Origin: Chloroflexota bacterium
Lineage (GTDB): Bacteria > Chloroflexota > Anaerolineae > JACRMK01
Direction of reading: 5' to 3'
DNA length: 6,961 nucleotides
Assembly: GCA_016200765.1 (NCBI GenBank)
Contig: JACQEC010000064.1
Span: forward strand, 1-6,961
Below, piece by piece: positions 1 to 5,513 of the stretch. The translations under genes and the position numbers were made by a program. Every line of letters starts with the position of its first letter. The first letter of the stretch is position 1. Under the pieces are notes generated by a model, which ran no database searches, had not been told where the DNA came from, and saw only the letters and a list, made by a program, of their open reading frames with translations.

Positions 1-1140
1 CGCCATGGCCGTCATCGCCGTGAGCAGTACCGCCGGAAGGCCGGCCCGTTCGATTTCCTTCGCCAGCGTTGCGCCGCAACGCGTGCCGGTCCCTCAAGTG
101 CTGGTGACGAGCGCGGCGTGGACGCCCTCCGCGATCAACTGCTTGGCGATGGCGCCGCCGATGGCCGAAGCGTTGGCGACGCTGGTGCCGGTGCCGGCCG
201 TGACATAGAAGTAGTCGTGCAGTTTGCCAAACGCGCCCGCCGCTTCCAGCGCGCGCGCCGCGTCGAGCGGCACGATGCGGTCGGGGTCGGCGTTCACCCA
301 GCGCGCGTCGTAGCCGGCGTGGATGGATTTGAAGCGCGCGCCGTCGTTCTCGGCGAGCATCGTTAAAGGATAGCGCGCCCAGCGGGTTGCGCTGGATGAC
401 TCGATGCGGTCGGGGTTGTCCAGTGGCACCAACCCGCCCTCGGTGACGAGCGCCACGGTCGCGTGGGTCAGGTCGGCCAGCGGCGCGGCCGGCTTCACAC
501 GCTCGGCCTGCGGCGGCAGGACGATCTCCGTCTGATACGGTTGGCCGCGCAACTTGGCTAACAGCATGGAGACCGCGCGGTCAGCCGCCGGCGTTTCGAT
601 GACCCAGTTGGCGCGGGTGCCCATCGGGATGGTGCCTTCCTCGGATGCCGGGCGCAGGCGTTCCTTGTCGGCGAGTTTCAGCCCCACGCGGGCAATGGCT
701 TCCAGCGCGTCCTTCATGCCCGCCGCCGACTGGCCGGTGGGCACCATCACCACCCGGTCGCGATAGACCTCCACCGCAGGATTTTCCGGAAAGAGGCCGG
801 TCATCACCGGCAGGCCGAGCGTTTCTTTGGCCGCCGCGCAGACCGCGCCGCACGCCAGCCCATAGCGCCCCGCGTTGAACGCGGGACCGGCGACGAGCAG
901 GTCGGCCTGCGCTTCCTTTATCGCCGCCAGCGCGGCCTCGATCACATCGTCGCGCCGTTCGTGGAAGGTGTTATCGCCGCAGACCAGCGTGCAGACAATC
1001 GTCGCACGCTCGCCTAGCGCCATCTGCAAGGCGCGCCCCGGCCCGACCGCGCCGCTCCTGACCTCAAACGGCGCGCCGGCCTTGTCCTCGCCGCCGATGC
1101 CGGCGAAGAACTGGTTGATGTAGTGGACGACCTTGATCAC
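1..1140 (-). CDS. grdB: GrdB-like selenoprotein (glycine/sarcosine/betaine reductase component B gamma family), in-frame UGA = Sec349, 3' end outside window
   Basis: The protein begins IKVVHYINQFFAGIGGEDKA and carries the family blocks AVGPG (31-35), AGPAFNAGRYGLACG (84-98), EEGTIPMGTRANW (167-179), NPDRIESSSA (242-251) and the start of the Sec site, LVTST (344-348). A TGA at 96-94 follows, but translation in the same frame continues GTGTRCGATLAKEIERAGLP, which is the conserved sequence after selenocysteine in GrdB, so the TGA is read as Sec349. Visible length is 380 residues; canonical members have about 435, so roughly 55 residues lie beyond position 1. In glycine reductase this subunit binds the amine substrate together with pyruvoyl-GrdE and passes the carbon unit to selenoprotein A. 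Here Gly352 replaces the Cys of the usual U-x-x-C; only Cys355 remains nearby. The start is GTG (1140-1138), overlapping the grdE stop by one base (TAGTG), with GGGAGG 8 nt upstream. Substrate cannot be assigned. Family assignment is very sure; selenocysteine insertion is well supported but inferred. Confidence 0.93.
61..96 (-). promoter_or_regulatory. Bacterial SECIS element (UGA plus downstream hairpin)
   Basis: Reading the minus strand, the UGA (96-94) is followed by an 11-nt spacer (93-83) and then a perfect 7-bp stem, GCGUUGC (82-76) pairing with GCAACGC (72-66), closed by a GGC loop (75-73). The distance from UGA to loop (18 nt) and the G residues at the start of the loop fit what is known of bacterial SECIS elements bound by SelB. 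The lower stem can be extended weakly (A84-U65, C85-G64). The element also encodes the conserved residues T-R-C-G-A-T, so protein conservation alone explains some of the bases, but not the perfect pairing. Confidence 0.8.
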
Positions 1141-2450
1141 TAGAACTGCCTCCCGGCCAAGACGTTCGCGCCCAATTGGTTGATCGCGCAGTACAGGTAA
1201 TACATGCCGATCTCAAGCGGCCCTATCGCGGGCGTGCGTCCTGAGCCTGTCGAAGGGTCGAGCAGAAAATCGCCGCCGATCACCCGCTCCACGCGCGGCA
1301 GAGCCACGCGCTCCGAATCCGAGCCGACGCTGACCACCGCGTCGGCTTCCGGCACGCTGTAGAACAGCGGGAAGTCGCGCCCGTCGGCGCCGGCGCTCTC
1401 GTAGGAGAGCAGCGTCGTCTTGATGCCGGCCTGCTCCATGAACTTGCAGGCAAGCATCATGTCAATCGCCGAGTTGCCGCCCCCCTCCGCCGTGAGGATC
1501 ACGCCATCCGCTTCGAGCAATCCCGCCAGTTTCGCCGCCCAGTACGACGAGCGTTCCTTCTCCATCTGCGTGTAGTTGTGGCCGCGGTTGAGGATCACCC
1601 CCACGAAGTTCAGGTCTTGGCCGTGCCGCGCTTGCAGTTCCCAGATGATCGGGTTGTTCTGGTGCAGGTAGGTCGGGTTCTTGAAGCAGGAATAGACATG
1701 CACCCCGCTGACGAGGGCGCCATCCATCACCTCGCCCGGATGTATCAGCGTCGGCACCAAGTTCTCGATGGTGCGCCCGTAGAGATAGGTGTCGGCCATG
1801 GGGCCTTGTCCCTGCGCCTGATAGAAGTAGGCGACGTTGGGCAGGGACGGCTCGCGCGCCGAGAAGTCAAAGACGGTCGTCTCATCCGGCTCGCGCCCGA
1901 GCGCCAGCCGCGCCAGCCGGTCGGCCACGAGCAAGCCCGCGCGGCGCACCGCGTCATCGTAGTCGTGGTTATCCGTGATGTGCACGGTGCCGGGCTGTGG
2001 CGCCAGCGACAGCACCAGATTGATGATCCGTGAGAACGGGCTGTAGAGCGCGGCGGGGCCGGACATATCCACAATCGCCTCGCGCGCGGCCAGCAAGCCG
2101 GAGAACGGCTGGGGGTAGCGGCTGGCCGTCATGACGCTCAAGCCCGCCAGCCGCGCCGTCACGCCGCGCCCGACCGTCTCCGTCCCGCCGAGGAAGCCGG
2201 GGAAGGCACAGCCGGGGCCAGCGGCCTTGACGCGCGGCTCAATCGCGTCGAGGCAGTGGACGATGCGCGCGCTCTCGCCGGGGCGGGCAATCTCGACCTC
2301 TGCCGAAGCGATGCGCGGGTCCGCCAGCACCAGCGCCTCAATCTCCGCGCGGGCGACGGTCAGGCGGTGGCCGTCGAGCGCCGTCTGGCCGCCGAAGGCC
2401 GCGTCGGTGACTCGGGTGGTTTGCAGTTCAAGATGGAAGGGGCGTTTCAT
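1140..2450 (-). CDS. grdE: GrdE-like protein (component B alpha/beta proprotein family) lacking the canonical pyruvoyl-precursor Cys
   Basis: The protein has 436 residues, the usual GrdE length. Recognisable blocks are ARPGESARIV (55-64, canonical ARPGES-RI), IEPRVKA-GPG (70-80), FPGF (83-86), MSGPAALYSPFS (129-140), EVMDGALVSG (240-249), NPTYLHQNNPIIWEL (258-272), LNFVGVIL (280-287), KERSSYWAAKL (298-308) and the LP-VERVIGG block (384-393). In glycine reductase GrdE is autocleaved at a Cys in S-G-N-C to give alpha and beta subunits and a pyruvoyl cofactor. Here the aligned residues are S248-G249-V250-H251, and the next conserved Cys, Cys255, is kept. Pyruvoyl formation at the usual site therefore looks impossible unless Cys255 is used. 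The C-terminus is short and contains a repeat-encoded stretch (398-404). The ATG at 2450-2448 begins where family members begin (M-x-LEL) but has no Shine-Dalgarno; its leader is a palindromic repeat. It is translationally coupled to grdB by TAGTG. Confidence 0.9.
   Translation of the reverse strand: MKRPFHLELQTTRVTDAAFGGQTALDGHRLTVARAEIEALVLADPRIASAEVEIARPGESARIVHCLDAIEPRVKAAGPGCAFPGFLGGTETVGRGVTARLAGLSVMTASRYPQPFSGLLAAREAIVDMSGPAALYSPFSRIINLVLSLAPQPGTVHITDNHDYDDAVRRAGLLVADRLARLALGREPDETTVFDFSAREPSLPNVAYFYQAQGQGPMADTYLYGRTIENLVPTLIHPGEVMDGALVSGVHVYSCFKNPTYLHQNNPIIWELQARHGQDLNFVGVILNRGHNYTQMEKERSSYWAAKLAGLLEADGVILTAEGGGNSAIDMMLACKFMEQAGIKTTLLSYESAGADGRDFPLFYSVPEADAVVSVGSDSERVALPRVERVIGGDFLLDPSTGSGRTPAIGPLEIGMYYLYCAINQLGANVLAGRQF
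1149..1154 (-). promoter_or_regulatory. Ribosome binding site for the GTG start of grdB
   Basis: GGGAGG on the minus strand lies inside the 3' end of grdE, 8 nt before the GTG at 1140-1138. It supports the GTG start and re-initiation at the TAGTG stop/start overlap. Confidence 0.7.
1239..1257. repeat. Interspersed repeat core CCTTCGACAGGCTCAGGA inside grdE
   Basis: The minus strand reads CCCTTCGACAGGCTCAGGA across this stretch. This 18-19 base word is a well-known short interspersed repeat of many environmental bacterial genomes, including Chloroflexota, usually found between genes. Here it is in frame and encodes D398-P-S-T-G-S-G404 in a region where canonical GrdE sequences do not align, so it looks like a tolerated insertion. 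Only one copy is present in the window; its repeat nature is from recollection. Confidence 0.6.
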
Positions 2451-2456
2451 GTCATT

Positions 2457-2533
2457 GCGTTGCGCGTTCCGCGTTGATGCGTTTTGCAGGCCTCGCGAAT
2501 TGCGTTAACGCGGAACGCGCTCACGCGCAACGC
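2457..2533 (-). repeat. Imperfect-palindrome interspersed repeat, copy B (between dehydrogenase and grdE)
   Basis: The arms are 2457-2475 (GCGTTGCGCG + TTCCGCGTT) and 2507-2533, whose reverse complement is the same two blocks separated by an extra 8-bp unit, TGAGCGCG. The 31-bp centre contains TTCGCGAGGCCTGCAAAACG on the minus strand. Read on the minus strand it matches the plus strand of copy A (4374-4430) nearly base for base, including the extra 8-bp unit in the same arm. It fills most of the 99-bp gap between the dehydrogenase stop (2550) and the grdE start (2450). It would fold into a strong hairpin in the operon mRNA, with no U-run after it, so it is not an ordinary intrinsic terminator. 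Confidence 0.85.
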
Positions 2534-2549
2534 GATTTCACCCGGCTGA

Positions 2550-3563
2550 TCACGCCATCGTCACAATCACCCGGTACGTGTCGGGTCGCACGGCCATCTC
2601 AAACGCGTCCTTGATGTTGTCCATCGGCACCGTCTGATGAATCAGCGGGCGGACGTTGATCAGCCGCTTGGACAGCAGAGAAGAAGCCGTCTCAAAGCCC
2701 GACACCGACGGGTGGCGCGCGCCGGTCAACGTGACCTGCCTGCGATGGATGAAGTTCGGGTCAATCGCCAGATCGGTCGCCGGGTGGGCCGAGGCGAAGA
2801 ACATCACCGTGCCGAAATCGGCGACCATCTTCAGCGCGTCGAGGTTGGCGGTGTGGTTGCCGATGGCGACGATCACCACATCCGCGCCTTTGCCGTCGGT
2901 CAGTTCGCGCACCCGCGTGGGCGCGTCTGTGTTGCGGGGGTTGACCGTCGCGTCTGCGCCCAGTTCGGTAGCGTAGTCGCAACGGTTCTGGTCCACGTCG
3001 CTGACGATCAGGCGCGCGCCGCGGCGTTTGTTGACCAGCATGTTCAACATGCCCATCGGCCCTGCGCCAATCACCACCACATCGTCGCCCAGCGTCACAT
3101 CAAACTTGTCGGCGGCGTGGATGGCGCAGGCCAGCGGCTCGGTGAAACAGCCTTCCTCAAACGGCAGGGTGGGCGCCAGTTTGTAGGCGCGCCCGACCGG
3201 AATGGCTTTGTACTCGGCCAGCCCCATCGGCCCCCAGAAGCCGGCGTAGTCCATCTGAAAGCGGTCGAGGTTGTGCTTGCCGAACGGCTGTGGCCCGACA
3301 GACACGCGACTGCCCACCTTGAGATCGGTCTTCGTGTTCTCGCCAATGGCCTCAATCACGCCCGCGAACTCGTGCCCTCCGGCGAACGGGCGCTTGGTCT
3401 CATGGTCAACGCCCGTATAGGTGCGCTGTTCCCACGTGCAGAGGCCGCACGCCTGAATCTTGACCAACACCTCGCCCGGCCCCGCCTTCGGTTTGGGCAC
3501 CTCGCGCAGTTCAACCTGACGAATATCGGTGATGACGGCGACCCGCATGGTTTCGTTGCTCAT
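2550..3563 (-). CDS. Zinc-dependent medium-chain dehydrogenase (sugar/polyol dehydrogenase-like, MDR superfamily)
   Basis: The 337-residue protein has the full MDR layout. The GroES-like N-terminal domain holds the catalytic zinc ligands Cys42 (in ACGLCTWEQ), His64-Glu65 (GGHEFAGV) and Glu142 (FTEPLACAIHA). The Rossmann domain follows, with G166-A-G168-P-M-G171 and an acidic residue at the end of the second strand (Asp189 in IVSDVD), which favours NAD over NADP. The four-Cys structural-zinc lobe found in sorbitol or threonine dehydrogenases is missing: the region around 90-110 (PQPFGKHNLDRFQMD) has no Cys. The usual G-x-C-x-x-D is G-L-C-T-W-E. It presumably oxidises or reduces a secondary alcohol of the sugar brought in by the PTS; the substrate cannot be told. 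The ATG lies 3 bases after the aldolase stop, with AAGGAG within the end of that gene; a second Met at residue 6 is an alternative start. Confidence 0.9.
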   Translation of the reverse strand: MSNETMRVAVITDIRQVELREVPKPKAGPGEVLVKIQACGLCTWEQRTYTGVDHETKRPFAGGHEFAGVIEAIGENTKTDLKVGSRVSVGPQPFGKHNLDRFQMDYAGFWGPMGLAEYKAIPVGRAYKLAPTLPFEEGCFTEPLACAIHAADKFDVTLGDDVVVIGAGPMGMLNMLVNKRRGARLIVSDVDQNRCDYATELGADATVNPRNTDAPTRVRELTDGKGADVVIVAIGNHTANLDALKMVADFGTVMFFASAHPATDLAIDPNFIHRRQVTLTGARHPSVSGFETASSLLSKRLINVRPLIHQTVPMDNIKDAFEMAVRPDTYRVIVTMA

Positions 3564-3566
3564 CGT

Positions 3567-4334
3567 TTACCCCATCTCCTTCAGCGCCTCGTCCACGCTG
3601 GCGTTCTCGTGCATCAAGGCCGCCAGCGCGGCGACGATACGGCCCGGTTGCGGGTGGCTCCAGATGTTGCGCCCCATCGCCACGCCCGACGCGCCGCCAT
3701 CCAGCACGGCCTTCACGGTCTGCAAGAGGTCGCGGTCACTGCCCGCCTTCTCGCCGCCGAGGATCACCACCGGCACCGGGCAGTTGTCGGCCACCAGCTT
3801 GAAGTCCGCCGGATTGGCCGTGGCGAACGTCTTGATAAAATCCGCGCCGGCCTCCGCGCCCACGCGCGCGCCTGCGGCCAGCGCCTCCGGCGAGCGCATC
3901 TCCGCGCCGCCCGCCCATCCGCCGGGAATCGTCTCCGCGAACAGCGGCATGCCCCAGGCCGCGCACTCCGCGCCCAGCCACGTCAGGTTGAGCATGGACG
4001 GCTCCGGGTTGTGCTGGAACGGGAAGGCCAGCACCTTCACGGCGTCTGCGCCCATCCGCAGTGCGCTGTCCACCGCCAGATCAATGGCCGGGCGCTCGTG
4101 CGATGAGATGGTCAAGATCAGGCCCGCGCCGCCCAGCGCATCCATGCACGCGCGCGCGGTGCCGGCGGTCGTCATGATCGCGTCGGCCCCGTTCATCACG
4201 CACTGGCGCACCGTTTCCTGCGGGCAGATCAAGCCCGGCAGGGGCTTGTTCGAGAACCCGACGTGATCCATCGCCACGATCAGACTGCGGCCATCCGGCT
4301 TGAAGATACGATTCATTCGGCGTTTCGCAAACAC
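3567..4334 (-). CDS. Class I (Schiff-base) aldolase of the DhnA/FbaB/LsrF family
   Basis: A 255-residue TIM-barrel protein with the family signposts SLIVAMDHVGF (17-27), the barrel strands GADAIMTTAG (49-58) and GADAVKVLAF (95-104), GADFIKTFAT (163-172) with Lys168 as the likely Schiff-base lysine, GGEKAG (193-198) as the phosphate-binding loop, and GVAMGRNIWSHPQPG (217-231). Members include archaeal-type fructose-bisphosphate aldolase and LsrF, which acts on phosphorylated AI-2 breakdown products. Cleavage of a phosphorylated ketose made from the PTS sugar is the natural role, but which one is not shown. The start is GTG at 4334: AAGGAG lies 5 nt before it, whereas the ATG at residue 7 has no ribosome binding site. 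The ribosome binding site sits just past the right-hand end of repeat copy A in reading direction. The gene is followed 3 bases later by the dehydrogenase. Confidence 0.92.
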   Translation of the reverse strand: MFAKRRMNRIFKPDGRSLIVAMDHVGFSNKPLPGLICPQETVRQCVMNGADAIMTTAGTARACMDALGGAGLILTISSHERPAIDLAVDSALRMGADAVKVLAFPFQHNPEPSMLNLTWLGAECAAWGMPLFAETIPGGWAGGAEMRSPEALAAGARVGAEAGADFIKTFATANPADFKLVADNCPVPVVILGGEKAGSDRDLLQTVKAVLDGGASGVAMGRNIWSHPQPGRIVAALAALMHENASVDEALKEMG

Positions 4335-4339
4335 GTTCT

Positions 4340-4345
4340 CTCCTT
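4340..4345 (-). promoter_or_regulatory. Ribosome binding site deciding the GTG start of the aldolase
   Basis: AAGGAG on the minus strand, 5 nt before GTG 4334-4332. It begins 6 bases after the end of repeat copy A, so the repeat insertion spared it. Confidence 0.8.
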
Positions 4346-4350
4346 ATGGC

Positions 4351-4494
4351 GTATGCCCCCGCAGGGGGTGAGCGCGTTGCGCGTGAGCGCGTTCCGCGTT
4401 AATGCCATTCGCGAAGTCTGCAAAACACATTCACCCCCGAACTGCGAGGGCATACGCGGAACGCGCAACGCGCTCACCCCCTGCGGGGGCATAC
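4351..4494 (+). repeat. Imperfect-palindrome interspersed repeat, copy A (MITE-like, 33-bp perfect terminal inverted repeats)
   Basis: The ends 4351-4383 and 4462-4494 are perfect 33-bp inverted repeats beginning GTATGCCCCCGCAGGGGGTG. Pairing then continues through TTCCGCGT (4392-4399 with 4454-4461) after an extra TGAGCGCG unit (4384-4391) in the left arm only. The terminal GCCCCCGCAGGGGG is itself a small palindrome. The core 4392-4430 (TTCCGCGTTAATGCCATTCG and on to GCAAAACACAT) matches copy B in opposite orientation. The element encodes no protein of its own and shows no obvious target-site duplication in the flanks. It fills the gap between EIID and the aldolase and supplies the end of the EIID frame. 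On the operon mRNA it would form a very long hairpin without a U-run. Confidence 0.92.
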
Positions 4495-5513
4495 GATCTA
4501 GCCGAGAAGTGCGACAACAGTACAATGGGCGCGGTGAGACCCCCCGACAACAGCGCGCTCACGACCGCGACCACGATGAACGCACCGATGAGGGACGGCG
4601 TGCCTTCGGCGCTAAAGACGCCAAAAGCGCTCTGCGCCTTCACCGCATAGCGCGAGACGGCCTCCAGCAAGGCCGACGCCAGCGTGATGCCGAACAGATA
4701 GGTAATCACCGTCACGGCAGAGACACCCCGCCGGAACAGCCAGACGATGCCCAGGATCGTCAACAGCGGCAACAGCGAGGGATAGAGCGCGTCAAACAAG
4801 ACTTTCTGCAATGCAAACGTCTGTTTGACCGCCGTCGCGCCCGTGCCGGTGACGACCGTCCAGGTGATGCCGGTCTGCACCGTCACCAACTGCGCGCCCA
4901 GCGCGCTCAACACCGCCACGCCCAGCACCGCCGCTCCGGTGCGCACATCGTCGAGCAGGCCGCTCTGCAGAAGGCGCGTCACCAGCGCCTGCCCCTGCAC
5001 GTAGCCCTGATAATAGAGCCACCAGCCGAAGCCCCACGTGTAGAAGCCGACGGCGATCAGATAGATCAGCGGCCCCAGAATGCCCGAAGCCGCGCCGTTG
5101 GCGGTCAGCGCGATGCCGATGCCGATAGACTGCCAGACCGGGAACCAGACGCCCTGCTTGAGCGTGTCGCCCAGACCGGCGAAAGGCCCCATCAAGCCCA
5201 TCTTGACGTTGTTGATGGTCGCGTCGTCAATGTCCGTGTTGCCCATCGCGCGCTGTTCTTCCAGCGCGATGACCATGCCGTGAATGACGCCGCCAGTATC
5301 CGGCTCGGTGTTGAAAAAGATCAGATGGCGTTTGAGCGCGGCCTTGATGTCGTCCGGGTTCTTGTAGAGTTTAGCAATGATGGGCGCCATCGCGTGCGCG
5401 AAGCCGGTCGCCTGATAGCGCTCCCAGTTATAGTTCGCGTGCGCGAAAAACAGCCAGCGCCACCACGACGCGAAGATATCGCGGCGGGTCAGCATTCCCT
5501 TAGGCTCAGACAT
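4431..5513 (-). CDS. PTS system mannose/fructose/sorbose-family EIID, with repeat-derived C-terminal tail
   Basis: The 360-residue protein has the hallmarks of EIID: NYNWERYQATGFAHAM (27-42), FFNTEPDTGGVIHGM (66-80), EEQRA (85-89) and MGPFAGLGDTL (108-118), followed by hydrophobic segments near 124-140, 145-168, 193-215 and 247-260, 265-285. With EIIC it forms the membrane channel that takes up and phosphorylates the sugar. Canonical EIID ends at about 270-285 residues, shortly after a segment like LFRRGVSAVTVITYLFG (260-276). This one continues through an extra hydrophobic stretch (307-334) and then a tail, Y341-G360, encoded wholly by repeat copy A. The ATG follows AAGGAGG by 6 nt and overlaps the EIIC stop by 8 bases (ATGTCTGA), so EIIC and EIID are translationally coupled. 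The tail probably replaced a native end when the repeat arrived. Confidence 0.93.
   Translation of the reverse strand: MSEPKGMLTRRDIFASWWRWLFFAHANYNWERYQATGFAHAMAPIIAKLYKNPDDIKAALKRHLIFFNTEPDTGGVIHGMVIALEEQRAMGNTDIDDATINNVKMGLMGPFAGLGDTLKQGVWFPVWQSIGIGIALTANGAASGILGPLIYLIAVGFYTWGFGWWLYYQGYVQGQALVTRLLQSGLLDDVRTGAAVLGVAVLSALGAQLVTVQTGITWTVVTGTGATAVKQTFALQKVLFDALYPSLLPLLTILGIVWLFRRGVSAVTVITYLFGITLASALLEAVSRYAVKAQSAFGVFSAEGTPSLIGAFIVVAVVSALLSGGLTAPIVLLSHFSARSYAPAGGERVARSAYALAVRG

Noticed and set aside
94..96. TGA as the true end of grdB
   Set aside because: The downstream frame matches the conserved family sequence and is followed by a SECIS-like hairpin, so Sec is the better reading.
2637..4106. 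Long plus-strand open frame (489 codons)
   Set aside because: It runs antisense across the dehydrogenase and aldolase and is rich in His, Arg, Gln and Ala, as expected from GC-rich codon bias on the other strand; no family motif is visible.
4314..4316. ATG at aldolase residue 7 as start
   Set aside because: No ribosome binding site precedes it, whereas the GTG at 4334 has AAGGAG at 5 nt.
4351..4494. Intrinsic terminator after EIID
   Set aside because: The hairpin is strong but no U-run follows on either strand, and the genes beyond are in the same direction with their own binding sites; a repeat element explains it better.
4351..4494. CRISPR-like array
   Set aside because: The repeats are inverted arms of a palindrome, not direct repeats separated by unique spacers.
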